A stretch of DNA of 56,808 bases. Source: a virus. Positions within the stretch are counted from its first letter, which is position 1, and every line of letters begins with the position of its first letter. Under the pieces are notes generated by a model. That model was not told the origin of the DNA, did not search any database, and saw only the letters and a program-made list of their open reading frames with translations. Where the stretch lies: positions 1-56,808 of the IMG/VR virus record IMGVR_UViG_3300042448_001281, one strand, 5' to 3'. Shown one piece after another: positions 8,094 to 15,704 of this stretch. The position numbers and the translations under genes were made by a program.

Positions 8094-11000
8094 ATGAAAA
8101 AAGCGATTTTATCGTTGTTCCTTTCAGTATCAGTTTTAATGGGATTCGGTCAAGTTACCACATCCTCTATTTCTGGTGTAGTTAAGAACGAAAAGCAAGA
8201 AGTGTTGGTAGGTGCTACAATACATGTAGTTCACACTCCAACAGGTACTCAGTACAAAACCGTAACAAATAAGAATGGTGTTTATGCATTACCTGCAGTA
8301 AGAGTAGGTGGCCCATACACATTACATGCTTCATTTGTTGGATTTAGAAAAGGTGAAGAAACAGATGTAAACGCTCAATTGGGTGTAACTACAAATGTGA
8401 ACTTTACATTAGTAGATGAGAAATCAACTCTTAAAGAAGTAGTTGTGACTGGAACAAAATCTGGATTATTCTCAAAAGAAAAGACAGGAGCAGCACAACA
8501 ATTTACTCGTAGAGAGTTACAAACTATTCCAATTACAGGAGCTAGAACAATCAATGGTATTACTAAATACAATCCATTCGGTGATGGTTCTTCATTTGGA
8601 GCACAAGATTCTCGTTTGAACAACTTCACAATCGATGGTTCTCAATTTAATAACAACTTTGGATTAGGTTCATCTGCACAAGCGGGTGGTAGAACCGGTG
8701 CAAGTGCTATTTCATTGGATGCGATTGACCAATTACAAGTGAATGTTGCTCCATTTGATATCCGTCAGTCTGGGTTTACTGGTGCAGGTATCAATGCGGT
8801 AACAAGAAGTGGTACAAATGAAATTGAAGGTTCGGTATATCAAACACAAAGAGATAATAGTTCTCGTTATGTTGGTGATAATGCAAGAGGAACAAAAGTA
8901 ACTGCATCTAAATTTGATGAGAAGGTACAAGGTTTCCGTTTAGGAGCACCAATCATTAAGAACAAATTATTTATCTTTGGTAACTACGAATCAATTGAGA
9001 AAACTGAACCAGGTACAACTTGGATTTCATCGGGTTCTCCTTTAACCGGTTCACAAGTAAGTAGACCAACTTTCCAACAATTAACTGACCTTTCTAAATT
9101 TATGAAAGATAAGTTTAATTACGAAACAGGTCCATTTGAAGGATATTCTAATACCAACACATCTAATAAATTTTTAGTTCGTGTTGATTGGAATATTAAC
9201 GATAAGAACAAATTAACTGCTCGTTATGTATACCATAATTCAGAAGCACAAATTGGTATTTCAAATTCACAATCTGCAGGTTTTGGTAATAGAACGCAAA
9301 ACATCAACGCAATGTCTTTCCAAAATAGTGGATATACTATTCAGGATAACACTCGTTCGGCAGTATTAGAATTAAACTCTAAGATTTCAAATACATTATA
9401 CAATAACTTAATTGTATCGTATGATAAACAAATTGAGAACAGAGGTTATTTATCTCAAATGTTCCCAACGATTGACATTAAAGAAGGTTCTACTACATTA
9501 ACATCAGTAGGATTTGACCCATTCACTCCGGGTAACAAATTAGACTACTCTACAATCAATGTTACTAATAACTTAACAAAGTATTTAGGTAAACATACAA
9601 TCGTAAGTGGTTTCAATTTCCAAAGTTATGAATCTAATAACTTATTCTTCCCAGCATCAAATGGTGTTTATATTTTCAATAGCTTAGCTGATTTCTATAC
9701 TGCAGCTAATCAATCATTAGCAAATGGTGGTAAACCATCTGCGTTTGCACCAGCTCGTTTCCAATTCCGTTATTCGGCGTTGCCAGGAGCAATTGAACCA
9801 ATGCAAACTTTAAGATCTTATAGAACTGATTTATATTTACAAGACGAATATAACGCAACTAAAGATTTAAAATTGACTTTTGGTATTAGAGCAAACATTA
9901 TTGATTTTGAAAACAGCGCATTAGAAAATCCAGCAATCACTGCAATGACTTTTGCAAATGGTGAAAAGTGGAATACAGGTGTAATGCCTAAAACACAAGT
10001 CCTTTTTGAACCAAGATTAGGTTTCAACTATGACTTAAAAGGTGAAAAGAAAACACAATTTAGAGGTGGTACCGGTGTATTCACTGGTCGTCCTCCGTAT
10101 GTATTCTTATCTAACCAAATCGGTAACAATGGTGTGTTAACTGGATTTATTGATGTAAGTGGTACTGCAGCTGCACCTTATGGTTTTACTGCTGACCCTA
10201 ACAAATATTTTATCCCATCAACTCCAACTTTACCATCAACATTTGATTTAGCATTGACTGACCCTAACTACAAATTCCCACAAGTTTGGAAAACCAATTT
10301 GGCGGTAGACCAAAAGTTACCATTCTTCGGATTAGTAGCAACGGCAGAATACTTATACAACAAAACAATAAACGCAGTTCATTACTATGAAGCTAACCTA
10401 AGAAATCCAGTAGGAACTTTGGGTGGTGTAGATAACAGACCTCGTTTCGGTGGAAGTGATGCAACTGTAAGAGTAAATAACAATGTGAGTAGAGCAGCAG
10501 TTCTTACGAGTAAGAATGGTGCATACCACGAATCATTGACATTGAAATTAGAGAAACCATATCAAAAAGGTTTCTGGGGTTCATTCGCTTGGACAACTGC
10601 TAACTCAAAAGACTTTATGAGTGCAGGTTCAATCGCTAGTGGTAGTTGGCAATCAGCATTATCAGTTAATGGTAATAACGATTTAGGATTATCATTTGCA
10701 GACGCATTTGTTAAAAATAGATTCGTAGGTTTATTAGGATATAGAATTGAATATGGTTCTAAATATGGTGGAGCAACTACATTTACATTAGGTTATGTAG
10801 GACAACAAGGTAATCCATATTCTTATATCGCAGCGGGTGATTTAAATGGTGATAGAGTAAACAACAACGATTTAATTTTCGTTCCAATGAAGGGTTCGGA
10901 TATTAGATTTGCAAGTTTAACTGCAGGTGGTAAAACATTTACTGAAGCAGAACAACAAGCTGCATTTGATAAGTTTATCGGACAAGATAAATACTTATCA

Positions 11001-11372
11001 ACTCGTAGAGGTCAATACGCTGAAAGAAATGGTGGTTTATTACCTTACTTACATAGATTTGATTTATCGGTAGCACAAGATGTATTTGTTAAGATTGGTG
11101 GAAAGAGAAATGCTTTCCAAATCAGAGCGGACATCTTAAACTTTGGTAATATGATTGATAATAAGTTTGGTGTTTCACAAAGAGCTACGGCACCTCAAAT
11201 TTTGAACTTTGTAAGCAGAGATGCGGTTACAAATGTTCCAACATTTAGATTGGCAACACAAAGATTAACAGATGGTTCTACTATTTTAGCTAGAGATAGT
11301 TATCAGTACAACTCATCGGTATTTGATGTATGGTCTGCACAATTAGGTATCCGTTACATCTTCGGTAAATAA
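8094..11372 (+). CDS. TonB-dependent receptor, Oar-like, with carboxypeptidase-regulatory-like domain
   Basis: Full length at 1092 aa. Residues 1-19 form a Sec signal peptide ending G-F-G-Q. Residues about 23-105 are a CarboxypepD-regulatory-like beta sandwich (I-S-G-V-V-K-N-E-K-Q, then N-G-V-Y-A-L-P-A-V). L-K-E-V-V-V-T-G-T-K near 113 is the usual start of the plug. The plug follows to about 240 (L-N-N-F-T-I-D-G, then I-N-A-V-T-R-S-G-T-N). The rest is a beta-barrel with alternating aromatic strands, ending S-A-Q-L-G-I-R-Y-I-F-G-K. These outer-membrane proteins import substrates using TonB energy; Oar-type members are Bacteroidota proteins. The A-rich leader lacks a promoter of its own; a terminator lies on each side. 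No frameshift is seen. A phage location is unusual. Confidence 0.9.
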   Translation: MKKAILSLFLSVSVLMGFGQVTTSSISGVVKNEKQEVLVGATIHVVHTPTGTQYKTVTNKNGVYALPAVRVGGPYTLHASFVGFRKGEETDVNAQLGVTTNVNFTLVDEKSTLKEVVVTGTKSGLFSKEKTGAAQQFTRRELQTIPITGARTINGITKYNPFGDGSSFGAQDSRLNNFTIDGSQFNNNFGLGSSAQAGGRTGASAISLDAIDQLQVNVAPFDIRQSGFTGAGINAVTRSGTNEIEGSVYQTQRDNSSRYVGDNARGTKVTASKFDEKVQGFRLGAPIIKNKLFIFGNYESIEKTEPGTTWISSGSPLTGSQVSRPTFQQLTDLSKFMKDKFNYETGPFEGYSNTNTSNKFLVRVDWNINDKNKLTARYVYHNSEAQIGISNSQSAGFGNRTQNINAMSFQNSGYTIQDNTRSAVLELNSKISNTLYNNLIVSYDKQIENRGYLSQMFPTIDIKEGSTTLTSVGFDPFTPGNKLDYSTINVTNNLTKYLGKHTIVSGFNFQSYESNNLFFPASNGVYIFNSLADFYTAANQSLANGGKPSAFAPARFQFRYSALPGAIEPMQTLRSYRTDLYLQDEYNATKDLKLTFGIRANIIDFENSALENPAITAMTFANGEKWNTGVMPKTQVLFEPRLGFNYDLKGEKKTQFRGGTGVFTGRPPYVFLSNQIGNNGVLTGFIDVSGTAAAPYGFTADPNKYFIPSTPTLPSTFDLALTDPNYKFPQVWKTNLAVDQKLPFFGLVATAEYLYNKTINAVHYYEANLRNPVGTLGGVDNRPRFGGSDATVRVNNNVSRAAVLTSKNGAYHESLTLKLEKPYQKGFWGSFAWTTANSKDFMSAGSIASGSWQSALSVNGNNDLGLSFADAFVKNRFVGLLGYRIEYGSKYGGATTFTLGYVGQQGNPYSYIAAGDLNGDRVNNNDLIFVPMKGSDIRFASLTAGGKTFTEAEQQAAFDKFIGQDKYLSTRRGQYAERNGGLLPYLHRFDLSVAQDVFVKIGGKRNAFQIRADILNFGNMIDNKFGVSQRATAPQILNFVSRDAVTNVPTFRLATQRLTDGSTILARDSYQYNSSVFDVWSAQLGIRYIFGK

Positions 11373-11395
11373 GATTACGCAGTCAAATATACTCA

Positions 11396-11426
11396 AACCC
11401 TCACCTAATAAGTGGGGGTTTTTTTA
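11396..11426 (+). terminator. Rho-independent terminator after TonB-dependent receptor
   Basis: AACCCTCAC (11396-11404) pairs with GTGGGGGTT (11412-11420), with one G-T pair, and runs into seven T. The hairpin overlaps a possible ATG at 11412, which argues for the later start of the next gene. Confidence 0.85.
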
Positions 11427-11447
11427 TATTCGTATATATTTATATGT

Positions 11448-12083
11448 ATGAAAAAATTACTTACATTAATCGCGTTTACATTAATCTTAATTGGTAGTAA
11501 AGCACAAGACATCGTAGTATTAAAACATACAAACTACACATCACACTTTAGTAAATCAAAGAAATATCCTGTAATGGTGGAGTGGTGGGAAACAAAAGCA
11601 AAAGTAGCATGTGAAAAACCATTAGCTAGAAAGGATAACTTTAAACCAGATCCACAATTACCAAATGAAACTAATATTGGACAGGATTATGTAGGTAGTG
11701 GATTCGATAGAGGTCATTTGATGCCGGCAAAGAGTAACCAATGCCAAACTCAGCAAGTTCAGGATGAGTGTTTCTATTATTCAAATATGGCAGCACAATA
11801 CCATAGATTAAATGCAGGTGATTGGAAATCATTGGAAACCCTAACAAGAGAAATTGCATCTAAGCAAGACTCAGTTCACATATGGGCAGGAAATGTAGGT
11901 GAGATTAAAAGAATAGGTAAAGTAGCAGTTCCTAAACAATGTTGGAAAGTGGTATACACTAAGAAATCAAATGAATGGATGGCATTTATATTTGAGAACG
12001 ATTTATCAAATCCGGATGGAATAAATAATAATAAAGTTGACTTAGTTGATGTAGAAAAATTGACTGGGTTGAAGTTTAAATAA
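11448..12083 (+). CDS. Secreted DNA/RNA non-specific endonuclease (NUC1 family)
   Basis: The start at 11448 gives a Sec signal peptide (M-K-K-L-L-T-L-I-A-F, cleaved after about residue 19, S-K-A-Q). The earlier in-frame ATG at 11412 would add 12 residues translated from the terminator hairpin and was rejected. The catalytic motif D-R-G-H is at 87-90 (F-D-R-G-H-L-M-P-A), and the metal-binding Asn is likely N113 or N122 (Y-S-N-M-A-A-Q, L-N-A-G-D-W). At 211 aa it matches bacterial EndA/NucA relatives. It should cut DNA and RNA outside the cytoplasm, perhaps degrading host or competing DNA. Four Cys residues may form disulfides. Confidence 0.85.
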   Translation: MKKLLTLIAFTLILIGSKAQDIVVLKHTNYTSHFSKSKKYPVMVEWWETKAKVACEKPLARKDNFKPDPQLPNETNIGQDYVGSGFDRGHLMPAKSNQCQTQQVQDECFYYSNMAAQYHRLNAGDWKSLETLTREIASKQDSVHIWAGNVGEIKRIGKVAVPKQCWKVVYTKKSNEWMAFIFENDLSNPDGINNNKVDLVDVEKLTGLKFK

Positions 12084-12088
12084 GTTTT

Positions 12089-12721
12089 ATGGAAAATGAA
12101 GGTTTCTTTCCCAATTTGGATGAAACACCAAAAAAAAGAAAGGGAAAAAGTTGGTCAACTGGCACAACTAAAAGAGGATTAGGTGCAAGACCGTTGTTAG
12201 AGACGGAAATTAAAGAAGCACAATCAAAATCACGTTCGGCATTCGAAACAGCTAGAACATTGGGAGTATCGTATAACACATATAAGAAGTATGCAAAACT
12301 ATACGATATATTTGATGTAAATTATAATCCTGCAAATATACCGATTGAACGCAGGTTGAATTTGAATGTAGGTAAATATCCATTGGCAGATATCTTACAA
12401 GGGATGTATCCACATTATCCTATTATCAAATTAAAGAAACGATTGTTAAAAAATGGTGTGTTCCCTACTGAATGTACTTGTTGTGGATTTGATGAGGTTA
12501 GAATTACGGATGGAAAATCACCTTTACTATTAGATTTTTTAGATGGTGATTGGACAAATCATAGAATAGAGAATCTAAGGTTCTTATGTTATAATTGTTT
12601 CTTTCTATTGATAGGTAAGAGAAAGATACCTAAAAACGGACAATTTGTAGAACAGGGTATTACAGGCGATGAAGATGATAATGAAGTAGAAGATATTGAA
12701 ATTGAAGATGAAGAAATTTAG
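12089..12721 (+). CDS. HTH plus zinc-ribbon protein, degenerate HNH-like
   Basis: Residues about 47-72 form a helix-turn-helix (S-A-F-E-T-A-R-T-L-G-V-S-Y-N-T-Y-K-K-Y). A zinc ribbon follows: C-T-C-C-G-F near 129-134 and C-Y-N-C near 168-171. Between the Cys pairs the layout L-D-F-L-D-G-D...N-H-R-I-E-N-L-R-F-L-C matches the HNH family of phages, but the first His pair is replaced by Asp and the final His by Phe. It may therefore bind DNA without cutting it, or be a regulator. The C-terminus is acidic. It starts 5 nt after the nuclease gene. Confidence 0.7.
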   Translation: MENEGFFPNLDETPKKRKGKSWSTGTTKRGLGARPLLETEIKEAQSKSRSAFETARTLGVSYNTYKKYAKLYDIFDVNYNPANIPIERRLNLNVGKYPLADILQGMYPHYPIIKLKKRLLKNGVFPTECTCCGFDEVRITDGKSPLLLDFLDGDWTNHRIENLRFLCYNCFFLLIGKRKIPKNGQFVEQGITGDEDDNEVEDIEIEDEEI

Positions 12722-12730
12722 TAAATAAGA

Positions 12731-12762
12731 TTTGGAAAATTCAGAAATTTAAGTTATCTTTA
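12731..12762 (+). promoter_or_regulatory. Bacteroidota-type promoter
   Basis: TTTG at 12731-12734 and TATCTTTA at 12755-12762, spacing 20 nt, upstream of the DUF4494 gene. Confidence 0.75.
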
Positions 12763-12786
12763 ATTATAAACAAAAACAATAAAGTT

Positions 12787-13014
12787 ATGGCAAAGTATTA
12801 TGAAGTACAAGTTACAATGCACCACGAAGTAGATAATGGTAAGGGTGTAAGTAAAGTAAAGAAAACAAAAGAAAATTATTTAGTAGATGCAATGAGTGTA
12901 ACTGAAGCAGAAGCTAGAGTAGTTAAATTATTCACCGATGCGGCAATCAATGTAGATTACGAAGTGACAGGTGCAAAAGAAAGTAAAATTATTGAAGTAG
13001 TAACTGCTGAATAA
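12787..13014 (+). CDS. DUF4494 family protein
   Basis: The 75-residue protein shows the DUF4494 layout: K-Y-Y-E-V-Q-V near the start, then N-Y-L-V-D-A-M-S-V-T-E-A-E-A-R-V in the middle. The family occurs in Bacteroidota and their phages; its role is unknown. It is the first gene of a transcript with 13014-13940, and its stop overlaps the next ATG by one base. Confidence 0.8.
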   Translation: MAKYYEVQVTMHHEVDNGKGVSKVKKTKENYLVDAMSVTEAEARVVKLFTDAAINVDYEVTGAKESKIIEVVTAE

Positions 13015-13262
13015 TGGAAAAGGAAATTAAAGAACAAAAAATACAAGTTCTTAAAAGAGTTCCACCTGGTGATAGATGGGTAATGGCGGATGGTAAAAAT
13101 TCGGCAGTATACCCATCTCTTACCGATGCATTAGAAGCTTGGTATCAATTTAGAGGAGATACACAATTCTTTATGGATGCTCGTAAAGGGACGGTTGAAA
13201 TTATCAAACAAGAAGAAGTAGAAAAACCTACAAAGAAATTCTCACTATATGGCGAAGAATAA
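13014..13262 (+). CDS. Hypothetical protein
   Basis: 82 residues, no family recognised. It has a predicted beta hairpin around V-L-K-R-V-P-P-G-D-R-W-V-M-A-D-G, a helix D-A-L-E-A-W-Y-Q-F, and an acidic tail. It overlaps the DUF4494 gene before it and the HAD gene after it, so it is part of a coupled operon. Confidence 0.6.
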   Translation: MEKEIKEQKIQVLKRVPPGDRWVMADGKNSAVYPSLTDALEAWYQFRGDTQFFMDARKGTVEIIKQEEVEKPTKKFSLYGEE

Positions 13263-13626
13263 TAGAAAAACAATATTTTGTGACATTGATGGTACATTGG
13301 TATTTCAGTTTCCCTTTGATGAATTTGATGAAAACAAAGTAGAAGTTCTACCGGGTGTTGCAGAAAAAATCAAAGAATGGAAAGAAGCAGACCATTATAT
13401 TGTTTTAACTACTGCAAGACCTGAAGAAATGAGAGAGGGTACTACTAAACAAATGAAATTAGCAGGTATTCACTTTAATCAATTAGTAATGGGTATAGGT
13501 AGAGAGGAAAGATACCTTATAAACAATAACGAAAAACTAACACCTGAGATTAATAGAGCAATTGGTATTTCAGTAAAAAGAGATGGTGGATTTACGGATA
13601 TAGATTTCAAATCAATTGGATTATGA
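13249..13626 (+). CDS. HAD-superfamily phosphatase
   Basis: Motif I is D-I-D-G-T at residues 12-16 and motif II is T-T-A-R near 59-62. A later V-M-G-I-G-R-E-E-R-Y-L-I-N region replaces the usual D-D motif, so motif IV is unclear. Length 125 aa fits the small HAD group that processes capsule or nucleotide substrates. The start overlaps the preceding gene by 14 nt and the end overlaps the ferredoxin gene. Confidence 0.7.
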   Translation: MAKNNRKTIFCDIDGTLVFQFPFDEFDENKVEVLPGVAEKIKEWKEADHYIVLTTARPEEMREGTTKQMKLAGIHFNQLVMGIGREERYLINNNEKLTPEINRAIGISVKRDGGFTDIDFKSIGL

Positions 13627-13940
13627 GTTTTATAATAACGAGTAAATGTACGGATGTATGTGATGGTGGGTGTTTAACGGTTTGTCCTATGGATTGTATT
13701 CATGGACCTATCAATCCCACCGGTGCGGGGAAAGAGCTCGCAGAATCAAAGGAAAAGGGGCTTAAAGGTATACAAATGTATATAAACCCTAATGATTGTA
13801 TTGATTGTAGTGCTTGTATACCTGAATGTCCTGTTGACGCCATTGTTTCTAGTGAGGATGAGGCAATACAACTCGGTGAATATCAATCAGTTATAAAGAA
13901 TTACGAATTTTTTGGCCTAAAATATTTGGAAAATCAATAA
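13623..13940 (+). CDS. Two-cluster ferredoxin
   Basis: The second cluster motif is canonical: C-I-D-C-S-A-C-I-P-E-C-P at residues 59-70. The first is C9, C13, C17, C21 followed by P and another Cys at 25, with longer spacing, so this site may carry a [3Fe-4S] or [4Fe-4S] cluster. A stand-alone ferredoxin donates electrons to a reductase or radical enzyme. None is adjacent; a flavodoxin-fold gene lies at 44987. It is the last gene of the 12787-13940 operon. Confidence 0.85.
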   Translation: MSFIITSKCTDVCDGGCLTVCPMDCIHGPINPTGAGKELAESKEKGLKGIQMYINPNDCIDCSACIPECPVDAIVSSEDEAIQLGEYQSVIKNYEFFGLKYLENQ

Positions 13941-13956
13941 ATCTTTCGTATCTTTA
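13925..13956 (+). promoter_or_regulatory. Bacteroidota-type promoter
   Basis: TTTG at 13925-13928 and TATCTTTA at 13949-13956, spacing 20 nt. The upstream element overlaps the last codons of the ferredoxin gene. Confidence 0.75.
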
Positions 13957-13996
13957 TGTTATACTTATATTTAATTATTAAACAAAACACAAAAAA

Positions 13997-14275
13997 ATGA
14001 GTACATTTGTAATTATAGTTATCGCATTAGCAGTGGCGGGTGCATTAACTTACCTTTTAATGAAAAAAGGAAAAATTCAGGATTTAAACAATAATAACAT
14101 TCCTGATGTAATTGAAGAAAAAGTTGCAGAAGTTAAAGAAACAGCAACTAATTTAAAAAATGATGTTAAAGCTAAAACTAAAAAAGCTAAACAAATCGTA
14201 GCTGAAGTTGCTAAGGTAGTAAAAACCGATGCAAAACCAAAGAAATCAGCAAATAAGAAAAAAACCACTAAATAA
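13997..14275 (+). CDS. Membrane protein with Lys/Ala-rich tail
   Basis: One N-terminal membrane helix (F-V-I-I-V-I-A-L-A-V-A-G-A-L-T-Y-L-L) is followed by a D-L-N-N-N-N-I-P-D-V-I-E segment that resembles a calcium loop. A long basic helix rich in Lys, Ala and Val then runs to a K-K-K-T-T-K end, YtxH-like. The basic tail could bind nucleic acid at the membrane; this is inference. Its own promoter lies just upstream. Confidence 0.65.
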   Translation: MSTFVIIVIALAVAGALTYLLMKKGKIQDLNNNNIPDVIEEKVAEVKETATNLKNDVKAKTKKAKQIVAEVAKVVKTDAKPKKSANKKKTTK

Positions 14276-14307
14276 TTTGGTAGTTTCAAAAATAAAGTAT
14301 ATCTTTG
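14276..14307 (+). promoter_or_regulatory. Bacteroidota-type promoter
   Basis: TTTG at 14276-14279 and TATCTTTG at 14300-14307, spacing 20 nt, upstream of the lipoprotein gene. Confidence 0.8.
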
Positions 14308-14339
14308 ACTTATAAACAATTAAAAACTAAAAAAACAAC

Positions 14340-14516
14340 ATGAAAAAAGTGTTAGCAATTTTCGCTATCGCAGCTTTAGTAGCTTGTGGTGGTGCAACAA
14401 CAACAGAAGTAGTAACTGATTCAACAGCAGTTCAAACTGATTCAACAGCGGTTCAAACGGATTCAACCGCAGCAGTGGTAGAAACACCAACAACTGAAGC
14501 AGTAGAAGTTAAGTAA
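14340..14516 (+). CDS. Small lipoprotein with D-S-T-A-V-Q-T repeats
   Basis: The 58-residue protein starts M-K-K-V-L-A-I-F-A-I-A-A-L-V-A-C, a lipoprotein signal with the lipobox Cys at 16. The mature part repeats D-S-T-A-V-Q-T three times and is Thr/Val/Ala-rich. Small lipoproteins of this style are common in Bacteroidota chromosomes, which suggests transfer from a host. It is a one-gene unit with promoter and terminator. It probably sits in the outer or inner membrane; function unknown. Confidence 0.75.
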   Translation: MKKVLAIFAIAALVACGGATTTEVVTDSTAVQTDSTAVQTDSTAAVVETPTTEAVEVK

Positions 14517-14521
14517 ATTAT

Positions 14522-14550
14522 AAAGGGGATAAGAAATTATCCCCTTTTTT
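14522..14550 (+). terminator. Rho-independent terminator
   Basis: GGGGATAA (14525-14532) pairs with TTATCCCC (14537-14544) across a GAAA tetraloop; a T run follows. Confidence 0.9.
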
Positions 14551-14569
14551 ATTAAAGGAGTAACAATAG

Positions 14570-15007
14570 ATGATTAAATGGAAAAAAGAGATGCAAGAAA
14601 GTTACAATTTATACTTAGATGATATTAGAGAGCCTTCTCAATCATTCAAAAAGAGTGGTGATAGTAGATACAATGATTTAAAATGGAACATTGTTAGATG
14701 TTATAGTGAATTTGTAGAAACAATAGCATTAAATGGTATTCCTAATATCGTATCATTTGACCACGATTTAGGTGAGGAACATATTAACTACTATTTTGAT
14801 AATGGTGGTAGAGAAAATCCTCCTGACCCATTAAAAGGTCACTTTACCGAAAAGACTGGATATGACTGTGCTAAGTGGTTGGTTGAGTATTGTAGTGAAA
14901 ATGGTTTACCAATGCCAGAATACCTAATACATTCAGCAAATCCTGTGGGAAGTCAAAATATCCGTTTTATATTGGAAAATTACACTAAAAAACACCCATT
15001 TTCATAA
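14570..15007 (+). CDS. Cyclic-phosphate-processing receiver (cREC)-like protein
   Basis: The N-terminus has N-L-Y-L-D-D-I-R-E-P (Asp17-18), then W-N-I-V-R-C-Y-S-E-F, then N-I-V-S-F-D-H-D-L-G-E-E-H (Asp64, Asp66), and later G-Y-D-C-A-K-W-L-V. This order matches the cREC family, a receiver-like domain linked by genome context to cyclic-phosphate RNA ends and conflict systems. An alternative start at 14591 would remove seven residues. The stop overlaps the first palindromic repeat. Confidence 0.7.
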   Translation: MIKWKKEMQESYNLYLDDIREPSQSFKKSGDSRYNDLKWNIVRCYSEFVETIALNGIPNIVSFDHDLGEEHINYYFDNGGRENPPDPLKGHFTEKTGYDCAKWLVEYCSENGLPMPEYLIHSANPVGSQNIRFILENYTKKHPFS

Positions 15008-15080
15008 CTAGTTGATTATCAATGAGTTACGATATTAGAAAAAAATCTAATGTGTAAATGATTGATTGTCAACGATTTTA
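15004..15080 (+). repeat. Palindromic repeat cluster A (two sites)
   Basis: Site 1 (15004-15029) has the core GTTGATTATCAA flanked by AACT and AGTTA. Site 2 (about 15055-15080) is weaker, with TTGATTGTCAA. The first site overlaps the stop codon of the cREC-like gene. A promoter starts 19 nt further on. Confidence 0.75.
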
Positions 15081-15098
15081 AAAAAACTTTCCAAAAAG

Positions 15099-15130
15099 TT
15101 TGGCGGTTTCAAAATAATGTCGTATCTTTG
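15099..15130 (+). promoter_or_regulatory. Bacteroidota-type promoter linked to palindromes
   Basis: TTTG at 15099-15102 and TATCTTTG at 15123-15130, spacing 20 nt, just downstream of repeat cluster A. It serves the 15187 gene. Confidence 0.85.
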
Positions 15131-15186
15131 GTATATATCCAAATTGATAAAGATATATCCACACACACATTATATAATCTTTTAAT

Positions 15187-15453
15187 ATGACAGTTATGAG
15201 TAAACTACCAAAAAATCTTAAAATGATTAGTTGTCCCAAATGTTTAGGTAAAATGCCTGAATTGAGATTAACTAAATTCGGTTATCGTTTTTGTATTAAT
15301 TGTTCCACTACACAAAGAGTTGGTGGTGTTGCAATTGCAAATCATAAGACGGGTAACGAAATACAAATTATGCCTATGGAACAAGCAAATAGATTATACA
15401 AGTTGTCACAAAGACAAGGGTATGGTGTTTGTAAAGGTATGAAACATAATTAA
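15187..15453 (+). CDS. Small zinc-ribbon protein
   Basis: Cys pairs C-P-K-C at 16-19 and C-I-N-C at 36-39 form a classic zinc ribbon around a K-F-G-Y-R-F loop. The C-terminal half (E-Q-A-N-R-L-Y-K-L-S-Q-R) is helical and basic. A second ATG at 15196 is an equally good start. Position directly after the palindrome-controlled promoter makes a regulatory role plausible but unproven. Confidence 0.6.
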   Translation: MTVMSKLPKNLKMISCPKCLGKMPELRLTKFGYRFCINCSTTQRVGGVAIANHKTGNEIQIMPMEQANRLYKLSQRQGYGVCKGMKHN

Positions 15454-15479
15454 TAATATTTAACTTTTTAATTCTAAAC

Positions 15480-15512
15480 AAATGTGGAGCCACCACACTA
15501 AAAACTGGAAAA
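15480..15512 (+). promoter_or_regulatory. Small leader hairpin GTGG-AGCCA-CCAC
   Basis: GTGG, loop AGCCA, CCAC at 15484-15496 lies 23 nt upstream of the ATG at 15519. A near-identical hairpin occurs before the 20714 gene. Confidence 0.4.
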
Positions 15513-15518
15513 ACACGT

Positions 15519-15689
15519 ATGACTACTTTAAAGTCTAAATTTGAATTTATTTCAAACCAATTAAACGAAGCATTAACTAGCGCTAACACTACAACTTCTG
15601 AACAAAAGAAAGCGTATTATTTAAGTAGAGCTTTGTACTATTCACAAAGATTGAATACATTAGCACAAAGAGCTAAGATTTCTGCATAA
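15519..15689 (+). CDS. Hypothetical protein (56 aa)
   Basis: The sequence is helical and slightly basic, with a middle E-Q-K-K-A-Y-Y-L-S-R-A-L-Y-Y-S-Q-R-L. No family recognised. It is followed at once by the tRNA-like hairpin element at 15705. The leader carries the GTGG-CCAC hairpin. Confidence 0.55.
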   Translation: MTTLKSKFEFISNQLNEALTSANTTTSEQKKAYYLSRALYYSQRLNTLAQRAKISA

Positions 15690-15704
15690 TTTGCAGATAA
15701 ACTA

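Noticed and set aside
8094-11372. Host contamination as explanation of the receptor
   Set aside because: Flanking genes are phage-like and codon style is similar, so contamination is less likely; a chimera can still be checked by read mapping.
11412-11447. N-terminal extension of the secreted nuclease
   Set aside because: The extra 12 residues are coded in the terminator hairpin and would spoil the signal peptide.
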